Shown: positions 48,630-58,975, counted from the stretch's first letter. The stretch is 64,000 nucleotides of DNA from Neisseria mucosa (GCF_013267835.1 NZ_CP053939.1:1798001-1862000), one strand, 5' to 3'. The notes: generated by a model from the sequence alone, not told the origin. Made by a program: numbers and translations.

Positions 48630-48803
48630 ATGAAAAAATGCCGCAAAATAACCGATCTGATTTCCAAACAGCAAGACCAAGTGCGTCTCAGTCTTTTTAA
48701 CCGCATTGCCCTTGCCGTGCACCTGTCGCTCTGTCCCCGTTGCCGCGAATATAAGAAACAGCTCGCATTAATTAGCAACGCCATGCACAAGATGTTTCGA
48801 TGA
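48630..48803 (+). CDS. Zinc-binding anti-sigma factor, 57 aa
   Basis: Starts 12 bp after the sigma gene with AGGA 8 bp upstream. The protein has the redox-sensing ZAS motif His31-x3-Cys35-x2-Cys38 (HLSLCPRC) and an additional Cys4. Such small HX3CX2C proteins bind ECF sigma factors and release them on oxidation; meningococcal MseR is the counterpart. The start MKKCRKITDLISKQQD is typical of the family. Confidence 0.85.
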   Translation: MKKCRKITDLISKQQDQVRLSLFNRIALAVHLSLCPRCREYKKQLALISNAMHKMFR

Positions 48804-48807
48804 TTCA

Positions 48808-48855
48808 AAAAAGGCCGTCTGAAACCTACCCCTGTCAGTTTCAAACGGCCTTTTT
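48808..48855 (+). terminator. DUS inverted-repeat terminator of the HvfA/sigma operon
   Basis: 18-bp stem with one mismatch (TTTCAAACGGCC arm) and T5 tail, a few bases past the anti-sigma stop. Confidence 0.7.
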
Positions 48856-48995
48856 GTGTCCGCTTGATTTATCGCTAATCTTGAATAAGCTGTGGCTGGC
48901 CGCTCACTTTTTTAGTTGCCTTTATTTTCAAACTTGCGCCGTTGGCCTTTGCCTTTTGAGGCATGGCTGCGGATTTTGATACGGCAGAACAAGAT

Positions 48996-49031
48996 AAAGG
49001 CCGTCTGAAAGATAAATTTCAGACGGCCTTT
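48996..49031 (-). terminator. DUS inverted-repeat terminator of tamB
   Basis: 15-bp stem with AAA/TTT, 11 bp past the tamB stop. Confidence 0.75.
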
Positions 49032-49041
49032 TTCACGGCTT

Positions 49042-52000
49042 TTAGTGTTGTTCTTCCGGCTCTGGTTCGTCTTTGCCGAACCAGTTGTCAAAGCGGATGG
49101 TGTATTTCAATTCGCCGCCGGATGAGCGTGTGCCGATGCGGGCAATGGCTTGGATGGCGCGGGTCAGTTGGTACACGAGTTTGACGGATTGTTCGGCGCT
49201 GGAGATGCCATATTCGTAACCTACGTAGAGGTTGTTGGTGAGCTGTTTGCCGACGGTCAGGACTTGTTCGGCAGGGTTGAGCTCGCCGGTTTGGGCGTTG
49301 CGGCTGCGTTTGCTGGTAAAGCCCAAATCATCGACAAGGCCGATGCGGTCGTTGACTTGACCGGCAAGCAATGCGCTGGCGGCGGCGGAGAGTGTGGCGT
49401 TGTCGCCGTCGCTGCCGCTGCTGGCACGGTTGAGGATGAGCCAGGAGAGTTTGTCTTTTTCGCTCATGGCTTCTTTGGCAACCAAGGTCACGCGCGGATT
49501 GCTGAGGCTGCCGAGGACTTCGACACCTGCGCCGACCGGGGAGAGACGGCGTTCGGCACGGATGTTGAGGTTCGGATCGGTCAGCGGGCCGACAAAGGAA
49601 ACCGAGCCTTTGGTGATGTCGAGGTCTTGGCCGTAGGCTTTGTAGCGGCCTTTGACAACGCGCACGGTACCGACGCCTTGGACGGCTTCGCCGGGGCGGG
49701 ACGTGATGGTCAGTTTGCCGCCGATGGTAACGTCTGCGCCGTAGCCGACAAAGCGGACATTGTCGTTGATGTTCAAGACAAGGTTCAGATTAATCGGCGT
49801 GGTGGCCGTTGCTTCTTTTTTGGTTTCGCCCAGTACGACCACGTCGTCATCGAGGGTCGGCATGGAGGATTTTTGCGAACCAAACCTGCCGTAGTCGGTG
49901 TTGAGCGTGCCGTTGAGCGATACGCCTTTTTCCGGATTGTAGAGGACTTTGGCCGCGCCGGAGAGCTGCAGTTGGCGGTTTGGACGTGAGAGGGTGCGGT
50001 ATTTGTCGAAGACGATGTCCACGTCGACATCGGGGTTGGCGTTGGCAAGGTTGACCGCGCCTTTGAGCTCAATCGTGCCGCCACGGTGGAATTTGAGGCT
50101 GTCGATCACCCATTTTTGACCTTGCAGGCGTGAACGCAATACGCCGTTGTCGAGAATCAGGCCTTGGGTTTGATGGCGGTAATAGAGGTTGTCGCCGTTA
50201 ATCTGGCCGCTCAGTTGCGGATCGTTCAGACGGCCTGCCAAGTTGACGGCGGCGTTCAGACGGCCTTTGAGGGTTTGGCCGACGGGCAGGAAGTTGCGGA
50301 AGACTTCGAGGTTGGCGACGTTCAGGTTGAGCTTGCCGCTCAGAGGGGCGGTATCGAAGCTGGTACCCTGACCGATGTTGACAATGCCGTCGGCCCGGCC
50401 GTAATTGGTTTGGAGGTCGAGGTTGCTGTTGACGGTAGGCGAACCGAGTCGGCCGCCGATGGTGGCGGTCGCGTTCAGACGGCCTGTAATGCCTTGGGCT
50501 GTGGCCGGCATAAAGGATTTGAGCGAGCCCAGATCGGGAACGCTGATATTGACCTTGCCGCTGACGGGGGCGTTGTTGATGTTGTTGCCGAACTGTTGGG
50601 CGATGCCGAGGGTGCCGTCAACTTTGCCGAAGCGGGTGTTGCCTTCCAGCGTGCTGTCGATGCGGCCGTTTTGGAAACGGGTGCGCAGGGCGAGTGCGGA
50701 AAGTCCCAAAGGCTGTTTGTTTTTCAGGTCTTTGCCCGGCAGGATGATGTCGCCGCTTTGACGGCTGATGTTGAGGAAGCCGCGCGCGTTTTGACTGTAC
50801 GCCAAATCCCAGTCACCGCCCAAGACGAGGTTGTGTTCGATGGGCGGGGTGTAGAAGTTGTGCAACTCGGTAATGTGCAGATTTTGCGCGCTGCCTTTGC
50901 TGGTAATGCCGGCTTTTTTGTCCCAAACGAAATTTTGCAGGTTGAGGCTGCCGCCCATGGCCGCCCAGCGTGCGCTGCTGAGGGAAACGCGTTCGCTGCC
51001 GGCTTCGAGGTTGAGGCGGTTTTGCAGTTTGAGGTTGAACGCGCCGCTGATGTCGAGCGTGTCGACCGTGCCTTTCCATTGGGTTTGGTCTTTGTTGAGG
51101 CCGCCGGCGGCGTCGAGGTCGAGCTTGTAGCGTTTGCTGTCCACCGCCATGTTGCTGTTGCCGCGGATGTGGTGGTGGGAGCCTGTGCCGCTGATGAGCA
51201 GGTTGACGTTGTCGATCATGGCCGCGCCGCCGGAGACGGCGATGTGTTCGCCTTTAATGTCGGCACTCAGCGGACGGTTGGTGTCGGGCGAACCTTTGAG
51301 CTTGAAGTCGAGGGTGCGGATGTTGACGGCATCGGCGACTTTGAAGTTGCGCGCTTCGCCGTTCAAATCGGCTTCAAGGGTTTTGAGGCCGTCTGAAAAG
51401 CTGCCGGAGATGTAGCCGCGTGCGTTGAGCAGGCCGCTCAAGCCGAAGCCGAAACGCGACAAATCGGGGGCGGTAATGTTGAGGTTGAGGCGGTCGCCTT
51501 TTTTGCCGAAGCTGCCGTTGGTTTTGACGATGTTGCTGCCGAGGGTCAGGTCGGTCAGGGCGCGCGAGAGGTGTTTGTTTTCATAGGCGACGTCGGCTTT
51601 GCCGCTGAGCGGAACGCCGTTGAGCGTACTCGGTGCAAACTGCATTTTGCCGGCGAATTTTTCTTGCGCCAGTATGCCGGTCAAGTTGATGTTGCCGTTG
51701 ACGCTGCCTTGCGGAAGTTGCGGATCGATGCGCGCAGGGTTGAAGGCTTTGCTGACGATGTCCAATTGCAGTTTGCGGTCTTTGAAGAGTTCGAGCGAGC
51801 CTTTGGCGTTGAGTTCGCCGCCGTTTTGCGGAACCAGACGGACTTTGTCGAGCTTGAGCGTGCGCTGGCCGAGCTGTTTGTCGGTTTGGAAAAACAGCAT
51901 GCCGTCTGTACGCGCAAATCCGCTGTCGAGATTCCAGTTGACGACGGGGGAGGAGGTTTCGCCTTTGACGTCGATACTGCCGTTCAGACGGCCTGCGATG

Positions 52001-53190
52001 TTTTGACGGACAAAGTCGTCCGCGCCGGTATTGTTGATGCCCAGTGCGAGTTTGAGCTGGTCTTGGGCGGTATCGATAGAGCCGGATACATCGATGCTGC
52101 CGTCTTTGAGCAGGCCGACGCCGATGTCTTCGATTTTGACCGTACCTTTGTCGTCGACGATGAATTCGCCGAGGATGCGTTTGACGGGGATATAGTTTTC
52201 ATCGGCAAAACCGGCTTGGTCGTTTTCCAAGTCTATCGAGCCTTCCAGCGCAACGCCGTCTGTAAAGGACGGAATGGTGGTGGCGTCGAAATTCAGACGC
52301 GCTTTGGGTAGGGTGGGCAGGAAGGCCTGCGGATTGATGTTGGAACCTTTAACCAGGATTTCGCCGACGGTTTCGTTGAGGCTGTCGGCGAATGGGTGGA
52401 TGGTGGATTTGGCAGACAAATGAACGTTGTCGCCGTCGAGCAGCAGGTCGGTGTACACGTCTTGCAGGCTGCCCCACAAGCGCACCGTGCCGTGTATGGT
52501 TTCGCCCTCAAGCTGGCCTTTGGTGTAGATGGCGGTATTGAGGACGTAAGGTTTGTTCAAACCGAGCACCACCGCGCCTGTCGAGCTGCTCCAGGGCGTA
52601 TCGGCGGTTTTGATGTGGAGGCGGTGTTCTTTTTTGTCGTAATGGTAGGCCGCGTGCAGATGGTCGAGATAGACGGTCTGCTTGTCAAAACGCTTGCCCA
52701 CGCTGATTTTGCCGGTTTCCAAACGGTCGAGATAGGCGGTAACGGGCAAGTCTATGCTGTCGGGCAGGCCTTTTGACGGCTCTTCTTCTTTGGGCGGCGT
52801 GCGCTTGGTCACAATGGCGATGTCGCCGGCCACGACTTCGGTAATGTGCAAAGACGGACGGAACAGCTCGGACGGTTTCCAATCAAAACGGAAGCTGCTG
52901 ATTTTGATGTCCGCACCGTCTGTTTCAATCAACCATTTGTCGCCTTCAAAACCTTCAATCAGCGTGCCTTTCAGCGTGTCCGAAGAGATTTTGACGCCGA
53001 ACCATGACGGGATTTTGTACAAACCGAAACGCAAACCCGATTCCGTACCGACCAGCCAGCCGATCGCGCCGGCGGAAACGGTCAATACGCCCAAGGCGGA
53101 CAGGACAAAGCCGCGCAACAGGCGTTTTTTGCGCTTTGGCGGGGCGGGCTGTTGTTCAGACGGCGTGGAAGTGTTTGCAGTATCGGTCAT
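49042..53190 (-). CDS. tamB: TamB, inner-membrane component of the translocation and assembly module
   Basis: 1382-aa protein anchored by one N-terminal helix (about residues 24-46), then a long beta-rich stretch (a groove thought to move phospholipids between membranes) and a C-terminal DUF490/TamB domain with TITSRPGEAVQGVGTVRVVKGRYKAYGQ, VEVLGSLSNPRVTLVAKEAMSEKDKLSWLILNR and EPELN-type motifs. It forms the TAM complex with TamA, encoded just upstream (tamA-tamB order, same strand). Repeated GxLNxxxxxxGRLxxP units in the middle are characteristic. Confidence 0.95.
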   Translation of the reverse strand: MTDTANTSTPSEQQPAPPKRKKRLLRGFVLSALGVLTVSAGAIGWLVGTESGLRFGLYKIPSWFGVKISSDTLKGTLIEGFEGDKWLIETDGADIKISSFRFDWKPSELFRPSLHITEVVAGDIAIVTKRTPPKEEEPSKGLPDSIDLPVTAYLDRLETGKISVGKRFDKQTVYLDHLHAAYHYDKKEHRLHIKTADTPWSSSTGAVVLGLNKPYVLNTAIYTKGQLEGETIHGTVRLWGSLQDVYTDLLLDGDNVHLSAKSTIHPFADSLNETVGEILVKGSNINPQAFLPTLPKARLNFDATTIPSFTDGVALEGSIDLENDQAGFADENYIPVKRILGEFIVDDKGTVKIEDIGVGLLKDGSIDVSGSIDTAQDQLKLALGINNTGADDFVRQNIAGRLNGSIDVKGETSSPVVNWNLDSGFARTDGMLFFQTDKQLGQRTLKLDKVRLVPQNGGELNAKGSLELFKDRKLQLDIVSKAFNPARIDPQLPQGSVNGNINLTGILAQEKFAGKMQFAPSTLNGVPLSGKADVAYENKHLSRALTDLTLGSNIVKTNGSFGKKGDRLNLNITAPDLSRFGFGLSGLLNARGYISGSFSDGLKTLEADLNGEARNFKVADAVNIRTLDFKLKGSPDTNRPLSADIKGEHIAVSGGAAMIDNVNLLISGTGSHHHIRGNSNMAVDSKRYKLDLDAAGGLNKDQTQWKGTVDTLDISGAFNLKLQNRLNLEAGSERVSLSSARWAAMGGSLNLQNFVWDKKAGITSKGSAQNLHITELHNFYTPPIEHNLVLGGDWDLAYSQNARGFLNISRQSGDIILPGKDLKNKQPLGLSALALRTRFQNGRIDSTLEGNTRFGKVDGTLGIAQQFGNNINNAPVSGKVNISVPDLGSLKSFMPATAQGITGRLNATATIGGRLGSPTVNSNLDLQTNYGRADGIVNIGQGTSFDTAPLSGKLNLNVANLEVFRNFLPVGQTLKGRLNAAVNLAGRLNDPQLSGQINGDNLYYRHQTQGLILDNGVLRSRLQGQKWVIDSLKFHRGGTIELKGAVNLANANPDVDVDIVFDKYRTLSRPNRQLQLSGAAKVLYNPEKGVSLNGTLNTDYGRFGSQKSSMPTLDDDVVVLGETKKEATATTPINLNLVLNINDNVRFVGYGADVTIGGKLTITSRPGEAVQGVGTVRVVKGRYKAYGQDLDITKGSVSFVGPLTDPNLNIRAERRLSPVGAGVEVLGSLSNPRVTLVAKEAMSEKDKLSWLILNRASSGSDGDNATLSAAASALLAGQVNDRIGLVDDLGFTSKRSRNAQTGELNPAEQVLTVGKQLTNNLYVGYEYGISSAEQSVKLVYQLTRAIQAIARIGTRSSGGELKYTIRFDNWFGKDEPEPEEQH

Positions 53191-53214
53191 GATATTTTTC
53201 TGTTTGTCTGTTGT

Positions 53215-53247
53215 TTAGACGGCCTGGAATGGCTGAGGCCGTCTGAA
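53215..53247. repeat. Tail-to-tail DUS pair between tamA and tamB
   Basis: TTTAGACGGCCT and AGGCCGTCTGAA around 10 bp. One base differs from a perfect pair. It could act as an attenuator within the tamAB operon. Confidence 0.5.
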
Positions 53248-53268
53248 AGAATGGATGGTGTATGTTTG

Positions 53269-55110
53269 TTAAAACCTTGTGCCCAAGCTGATGTGCCAGC
53301 GGATTTTTTTGTCGTGGTGGCCGTAGGCAATGTCGAAGGAGAACGGCGCAACCGGGCTGAACCAGCGCACGCCCAAGCCGGTACCGTGTTTTAAGGTCAT
53401 GTGTTTGAAGTTGCTTGCTGCGTCGCCGACATCGTGGAAGATGGCGCCGGAGAAGCTTTTGGTGACCGGAAATTGATATTCGAGGCTGCCGACCACCAAG
53501 GCGCGTTGCGGCAGGACGGAGCCGTTGGGGCCTGCCAAGCCGATGCTGTCGAGTTCGTAACCGCGTACGGAAGTCGCGCCGCCGGTGCGGAACATCAGGC
53601 TGGAAGGCACTTCTTCGCCTTCGCGGGCATAAACGTAGCCGGCCTGTCCGCGTACGATGAATGTACCGATTTTTTTGTTTTCAGGCGTGAAGAAATAGCC
53701 TGCCCGTGCCGTAGCGCGCGCCATTTGGGTGGAGGAGAGGAATTTGCCCAAGGTCGAGCCGATTTTGCCGTCGAGGTAGTAGCCGTTTTGAGGATGCAGC
53801 TCGGTTTCGATGCTTTGCCGTTTCCATGAGGCGGTCAGCATGGTGGCATGGCTTCGGCCCAAATCGTAGCTGGTGTCGGGGACTTTGCGGTCTTCGGTAA
53901 TGAATTCGAGGCCGAAGCGGGCATCGATATTGTTGCGGTCGCGGACATACCAAATGCCGCTGGACAGGGCGCGTTTTTCAAGGTTTTGCGTGGTCGAGCG
54001 GTTGTAGGAAACGTTGCTTGTCCAGTAGTTGCCGCGGTTGTTGCGCGGCTGGCTGATACCGGCGGCCAGCGTGGTTTCGTATTTGTCCATGTCCCAAACG
54101 ACCGAGCCGATGTAGCCTTTGTTGAAGAGGTTGTAATAGTCGTAGGCGATGCGGCCGCCGATTCCGTATTCAGAGTCGTAGCGGATACCGGTTTCCAGTT
54201 TGTGGCGTTTGACTTCGGTCACGTTGATTTTGACGGGAACGCGGTCGCCTTGCAGTTGGTCGAAGTCGGCCTGTACGGACGCGCCGGAATAGTGGCCGTT
54301 TTGCTCGAGCGCCTGTTGCAGGTCGAGGATTTTGTCTAAGTCGTAAGGCGAACCGGGTTGGAAGCGCGCCATGCCGGAAACCACGCTTTCAGGGTAGCGG
54401 CGCGTGCCGGTGATTTGGAACTCGCCAAAGTAAATCGGGCGGTTGCTTTCCACGATGACGTTTAAGTCGGCCTTTTGGGTATTGGGATTGATGGTGGCCT
54501 GGGTGGTGGTAAGTTTCGCCAAAGGGTATTTTTTGCGCGTTACCGCGCTGAGGACGGAGGTTTTACTCGCATTCCAGCCATCTTGGTCGAAGTTTTCGCC
54601 AATGGGCTGCTGCCAGTTTTCCATCGCATTTTGGTAGTACCCGGCCAGGTTTTCGTCATTCAATACGTCGCCGAGGATGGCCACGCTGACGTTGTCGATT
54701 TTGGTGCGCGGGCCGGGGGTAACGTTGACGGTGTAGCTCTCGCCATGGTCTTGAATACTGACGTTGCTGTTGAAGTAGCCTTTGGTCCGGAGCATGGTTT
54801 TGACGTTGTCGGGCGCCTCTTCGGCGAGGAAGCCGACCTGCTCTTTGTCCAGCTCTTCGTCCTGCTGCTGGGTAATCAGCGGCAGGTATTCTTCAAGCAT
54901 TTCTTTGACTTCGCTGTCTTGGGTGTCGATTTTGACGGGGAATTTGGGCTTGAGTTTGCCTGTTTGGTCGTCTTTGGGCTGCTTGGGCATTTCGGATTCG
55001 GGGACAGCCTCGTAGTCTTCCGCTTTGGGAACGGAAGTATCTACTGCCAACGCGTGTCCGTAGGCGAGCGCCAAAGATGCGAATAAAACAGGGTAGGTCA
55101 GTTTGGTCAT
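53269..55110 (-). CDS. tamA: TamA, outer-membrane Omp85-family protein
   Basis: 613 aa: signal peptide cleaved after ALA (about residue 22), three POTRA-type domains, then a 16-stranded beta-barrel with the Omp85 motif VRGYELDSIG (VRGY/F) and a C-terminal strand ending in GTRF. It assembles autotransporters with TamB and has a Lys/Glu/Asp-rich linker after the signal peptide. Expressed ahead of tamB. Confidence 0.93.
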   Translation of the reverse strand: MTKLTYPVLFASLALAYGHALAVDTSVPKAEDYEAVPESEMPKQPKDDQTGKLKPKFPVKIDTQDSEVKEMLEEYLPLITQQQDEELDKEQVGFLAEEAPDNVKTMLRTKGYFNSNVSIQDHGESYTVNVTPGPRTKIDNVSVAILGDVLNDENLAGYYQNAMENWQQPIGENFDQDGWNASKTSVLSAVTRKKYPLAKLTTTQATINPNTQKADLNVIVESNRPIYFGEFQITGTRRYPESVVSGMARFQPGSPYDLDKILDLQQALEQNGHYSGASVQADFDQLQGDRVPVKINVTEVKRHKLETGIRYDSEYGIGGRIAYDYYNLFNKGYIGSVVWDMDKYETTLAAGISQPRNNRGNYWTSNVSYNRSTTQNLEKRALSSGIWYVRDRNNIDARFGLEFITEDRKVPDTSYDLGRSHATMLTASWKRQSIETELHPQNGYYLDGKIGSTLGKFLSSTQMARATARAGYFFTPENKKIGTFIVRGQAGYVYAREGEEVPSSLMFRTGGATSVRGYELDSIGLAGPNGSVLPQRALVVGSLEYQFPVTKSFSGAIFHDVGDAASNFKHMTLKHGTGLGVRWFSPVAPFSFDIAYGHHDKKIRWHISLGTRF

Positions 55111-55557
55111 GATGTGTGTTCGACAGCGACAATTCTTCAGTCTGTGGATTTTAACATTATTTCTGCAAGGTTTCAGGCTATGGTTATAAACGGAAATTTA
55201 GCGCGATAATGTTGCCAAATGCGACTTAAGGGAAGATTTTGGTTTGTTTCTATACGATTGTAATACTTATATTTTTGTATTTTGACTGATGAAGTTGCCT
55301 TTGTATTCGGCCTTATGGCGCAGATTTCAGGCCGTCTGAAATCAAGATACAGAGGGATAAGGCAATGGTATGGGTATGCTTTAAATTAGGGTTTGAGTGG
55401 GTTTTACTGTATTTTTGGCATAAAGTGCTAACTGTGTCATAAATGCTAAACTTTAATGCCGTTTTTGTGAGGTGTGCATGAAAACCTCGCCGACAAATGA
55501 TTTTTTATTTTAGAATGTAAGACTTTTTTAACATATCTTTAAATTGAAGGAACGGAT
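55111..55557. other. tamA-sstT divergent spacer
   Basis: About 450 bp without a gene. It has one uptake sequence near 55329 and a short hairpin (GAGGT/ACCTC at 55469-55488) followed by a T-rich stretch in the sstT leader. No riboswitch recognised. Confidence 0.55.
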
Positions 55558-56781
55558 ATGGCAAGTGGCAATCCGCTTTTGAACGCGCTCAACAGCGTCA
55601 GCCTGGTGGTACAAATCGCCATCGGCTTGGTTTTAGGTATTCTTGTGGGTGCAGTTGCGCCGCAAGTCGGTATCAGCGCAGGACTGCTGGGCAGCCTGTT
55701 TGTCGGTGCGCTTAAGGCTATTGCGCCGATTTTGGTATTTGTTTTGGTGACTGCCGCCATCGCGCAACACCAAAAAGGCAATCAGGCCTACATCAAACCG
55801 ATTTTGATTTTGTATATTTTTGGTACGTTTGCAGCCGCTGTGGTGGCGGTTGTCGCCAGCATGGTATTTCCGACCACGCTGATTCTGCGTGCGGCCGGCG
55901 ATGTATCCGTTGCGCCGCCTTCCGGCATTATCGAAGTGTTGAAAACGCTGCTGATGAATTTGGTGGCCAACCCGATTAATGCGCTGGCCAATGCCAACTA
56001 TATCGGCATTTTGGCTTGGGCCCTGATATTGGGTGCGGCTTTGCGCCATCACGGTTCGGATACGACCCGTCAAGTGGCGGCTGATTTGGCCGATACCGTT
56101 TCGACCGTTGTGAAATGGATTATCCGTTTTGCGCCGTTGGGTATTTTCGGCTTGGTGTCCTCTACCATTGCGGAAACCGGTTTTGAAGCGCTTGCCGGCT
56201 ATATGCAGCTGTTGGCCGTATTGCTCGGCTGTATGCTGTTTATCGCGTTGGTGGTCAACCCGATTATTGTGTGGACGCAAATCCGCAGCAATCCTTTCCC
56301 GCTGGTGTTTACCTGCCTGCGCGAAAGCGGCGTGTATGCCTTCTTCACCCGTTCTTCCGCCGCCAACATCCCTGTGAACATGGCATTGGCGAAAAAACTG
56401 GGTCTGCACGAAGACACTTACTCTATCTCCATTCCATTGGGTGCAACCATCAATATGGCCGGTGCGGCCATTACCATTACTGTTTTGGCGATGGCTGCGG
56501 CGCACACGCAAGGCATTACGGTTGACTTCGCCACCGCCCTGCTGCTGAGCCTGGTGGCTACCGTCAGCGCGTGCGGCGCGTCCGGTGTGGCCGGCGGTTC
56601 GTTGCTGCTGATTCCTTTGGCGTGCAGCCTGTTCGGTATCGATAACGATGTGGCCATGCAGGTGGTTGCCGTCGGCTTCATTATCGGCGTGATTCAAGAC
56701 TCTGCAGAAACTGCGTTGAACTCTTCCACCGACGTTTTGTTTACTGCCGCTGCCGATTTGGGTCGTCAACGTAAAGAGTGA
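55558..56781 (+). CDS. sstT: Serine/threonine:sodium symporter SstT
   Basis: 407-aa inner-membrane transporter of the DAACS (glutamate transporter) family. Multiple helices, with the substrate-binding segment [20 protein letters not shown] and [20 protein letters not shown] and the end [18 protein letters not shown], typical of SstT. AAGGAAC lies just before the ATG. Confidence 0.94.
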   Translation: MASGNPLLNALNSVSLVVQIAIGLVLGILVGAVAPQVGISAGLLGSLFVGALKAIAPILVFVLVTAAIAQHQKGNQAYIKPILILYIFGTFAAAVVAVVASMVFPTTLILRAAGDVSVAPPSGIIEVLKTLLMNLVANPINALANANYIGILAWALILGAALRHHGSDTTRQVAADLADTVSTVVKWIIRFAPLGIFGLVSSTIAETGFEALAGYMQLLAVLLGCMLFIALVVNPIIVWTQIRSNPFPLVFTCLRESGVYAFFTRSSAANIPVNMALAKKLGLHEDTYSISIPLGATINMAGAAITITVLAMAAAHTQGITVDFATALLLSLVATVSACGASGVAGGSLLLIPLACSLFGIDNDVAMQVVAVGFIIGVIQDSAETALNSSTDVLFTAAADLGRQRKE

Positions 56782-56805
56782 TTTTTAAGGGCAACCTAAA
56801 TCCAG

Positions 56806-56839
56806 CAAAGGCCGTCTGAAAAGTTTCAGACGGCCTTTG
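56806..56839 (+). terminator. DUS inverted-repeat terminator of sstT
   Basis: 16-bp stem (CAAAGGCCGTCTGAAA) with a 2-nt loop, 24 bp past the stop. Confidence 0.75.
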
Positions 56840-57008
56840 TTTTGGGCAAAGAAAAGGGATTTTTAGATGGTCAAGCCGATAGATTGGTTTGGTCGGACTG
56901 ATGGTATCTGCTGTCATCGGTCGGATTTTTCCCGTAAAATACAGTCTTGAATGTATTTGAGTTATCCTTTTCAGACGGCCTGGCCGTCTTATCAAATTTG
57001 CAAAAACA

Positions 57009-58865
57009 ATGATTAAAAAAATATTCTCATGGTTCGAGTCCCGCATCGACCCTTATCCCGAAGCCGCCCCGAAAACGCCTGAAAAAGGGTTGTGGCGGTT
57101 TATTTGGAGCAACATTGAAGGCGTGCGCAAATGGATTGCCGTGTTGGCCGTGTTTACGGTCGGCGTCGGCATTATGGAAGCCTTGATGTTCCAATTTATG
57201 GGCAAGGTGGTCGACTGGCTCGGCGCTTATACACCGCAAACACTTTTTGCTGAAAAAGGCCATGCATTAATCGGCATGATGGCCATGGTGGCATTTTTTG
57301 CCGTTTGGACCTTTTTCGCTTCCAATGTGCGCCTGCAAACCCTGCAAGGCGTGTTCCCCATGCGCTTGCGCTGGAATTTCCACCGCCTGATGCTGGGTCA
57401 AAGCCTGGGCTTTTATCAGGACGAGTTTGCCGGCCGCGTGTCCGCTAAAGTCATGCAAACCGCGCTGGCGCTGCGTGATGTGGTGATGACCGTTGCCGAT
57501 ATGGTTGTGTATGTGTTGGTGTACTTCATCACTTCCGGCGTGATTCTGTCCTCATTCGATGCCTGGCTTATCGTGCCGTTTATCTGCTGGATGATTGGAT
57601 TCGCGATGATTATGCGTTTCCTGATTCCCAAGCTCGGCAGAACCGCTGCGCGTCAGGCTGATGCGCGCTCGCTGATGACCGGCCGCATTACCGATGCATA
57701 TTCCAATATCGCCACCGTCAAACTCTTCTCCCACGGCGCACGCGAGGCCGCTTATGCCAAGCAGTCGATGGAAGAATTTATGGTAACCGTCCATGCCCAA
57801 ATGCGTTTGGCAACGCTGCTGCACACCTGCAGTTTTATCGTCAACAGTTCGCTGACCGTCGGCACAACCGCCTTGGGCATTTGGCTTTGGTATCACGGCC
57901 AAGTCGGCGTGGGCGCGGTTGCCACCGCCACGGCCATGGCATTGCGTGTGAACGGTTTGTCGCAATACATCATGTGGGAATCCGCCCGATTGTTTGAAAA
58001 CATCGGTACCGTCAACGACGGCATGGCCACCCTGTCCAAACCCCACACCATCCTCGACAAGCCGCAAGCCCTGCCGCTGAAAGTTACCCGGGGCGAAATC
58101 AAGTTTGAACACGTCGATTTCTCCTACGAAGCAGGCAAACCGCTCCTCAACGGCTTTAATCTGAACATCAAACCCGGCGAAAAAGTCGGCTTGATCGGCC
58201 GCAGCGGCGCGGGCAAATCCACCATCGTCAACCTACTCCTGCGCTTTTACGAACCGCAAAGCGGCACGATTTCGATCGACGGCCAAAACGTGGACAGCGT
58301 GACCCAAGAAAGTCTGCGCGCCCAAATTGGTCTGGTAACGCAAGATACCTCGCTGCTGCACCGATCCGTGCGTGATAACATTATCTACGGCCGCCCCGAT
58401 GCCACAGACGCCGAAATGATTTCCGCTGCCGAACGCGCCGAAGCCGCCGACTTCATCCCCAACCTTTCCGACGCCAAAGGCCGGCGCGGTTATGATGCAC
58501 ACGTCGGCGAACGCGGCGTGAAACTTTCCGGCGGTCAGCGCCAACGCATCGCCATCGCCCGCGTTATGCTCAAAGACGCGCCGATTCTGTTGCTTGACGA
58601 AGCCACCAGCGCGCTCGACTCCGAAGTCGAAGCCGCCATCCAAGAAAGCCTCGACAAAATGATGGAAGGCAAAACCGTGATCGCCATCGCCCACCGCCTC
58701 TCCACCATCGCTGCGATGGACCGCCTCATCGTCTTGGACAAAGGCCGCATCATCGAAGAAGGCAGCCATGCCGAGCTCCTCGAGAAACAAGGCCTGTATG
58801 CCAAACTTTGGGCGCACCAAAGCGGCGGTTTCTTGAGTGAGCATGTCGAGTGGGAAAACAATTAA
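57009..58865 (+). CDS. ABC exporter (fused permease and ATPase)
   Basis: 618 aa. Six-helix transmembrane part (about residues 35-330), then an ATPase domain with Walker A GRSGAGKST, signature LSGGQRQRIAIARVMLK, Walker B LLLDEATSALD and switch His in AHRLSTIAAMDR. It resembles the multidrug/lipid-exporter group (MsbA-like), but the substrate cannot be inferred. Stands alone. A DUS fragment precedes it near 56971. Confidence 0.85.
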   Translation: MIKKIFSWFESRIDPYPEAAPKTPEKGLWRFIWSNIEGVRKWIAVLAVFTVGVGIMEALMFQFMGKVVDWLGAYTPQTLFAEKGHALIGMMAMVAFFAVWTFFASNVRLQTLQGVFPMRLRWNFHRLMLGQSLGFYQDEFAGRVSAKVMQTALALRDVVMTVADMVVYVLVYFITSGVILSSFDAWLIVPFICWMIGFAMIMRFLIPKLGRTAARQADARSLMTGRITDAYSNIATVKLFSHGAREAAYAKQSMEEFMVTVHAQMRLATLLHTCSFIVNSSLTVGTTALGIWLWYHGQVGVGAVATATAMALRVNGLSQYIMWESARLFENIGTVNDGMATLSKPHTILDKPQALPLKVTRGEIKFEHVDFSYEAGKPLLNGFNLNIKPGEKVGLIGRSGAGKSTIVNLLLRFYEPQSGTISIDGQNVDSVTQESLRAQIGLVTQDTSLLHRSVRDNIIYGRPDATDAEMISAAERAEAADFIPNLSDAKGRRGYDAHVGERGVKLSGGQRQRIAIARVMLKDAPILLLDEATSALDSEVEAAIQESLDKMMEGKTVIAIAHRLSTIAAMDRLIVLDKGRIIEEGSHAELLEKQGLYAKLWAHQSGGFLSEHVEWENN

Positions 58866-58883
58866 ACGCTTTGAAAGAAGATA

Positions 58884-58917
58884 AAAGGCCGTCTGAAAAC
58901 ATTTTCAGACGGCCTTT
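58884..58917. terminator. DUS inverted-repeat terminator
   Basis: 16-bp stem between the ABC exporter and the convergent LOG-family gene. Confidence 0.75.
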
Positions 58918-58975
58918 ATTCATGAAGCAAAGGGCAGGCGGGATAACCGCCCTTTACAGTTGAAACCTTAGTTTT

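Noticed and set aside
50164..51396. 410-aa open frame antisense to tamB
   Set aside because: Ala/Val/Gly-rich shadow of tamB; no ribosome site.
55469..55488. Hairpin before sstT as a riboswitch
   Set aside because: A 5-bp stem alone; no known riboswitch core seen.
55633..56769. 378-aa open frame antisense to sstT
   Set aside because: Low-complexity Gln/Arg/His-rich product, typical of antisense frames in codon-biased genes.
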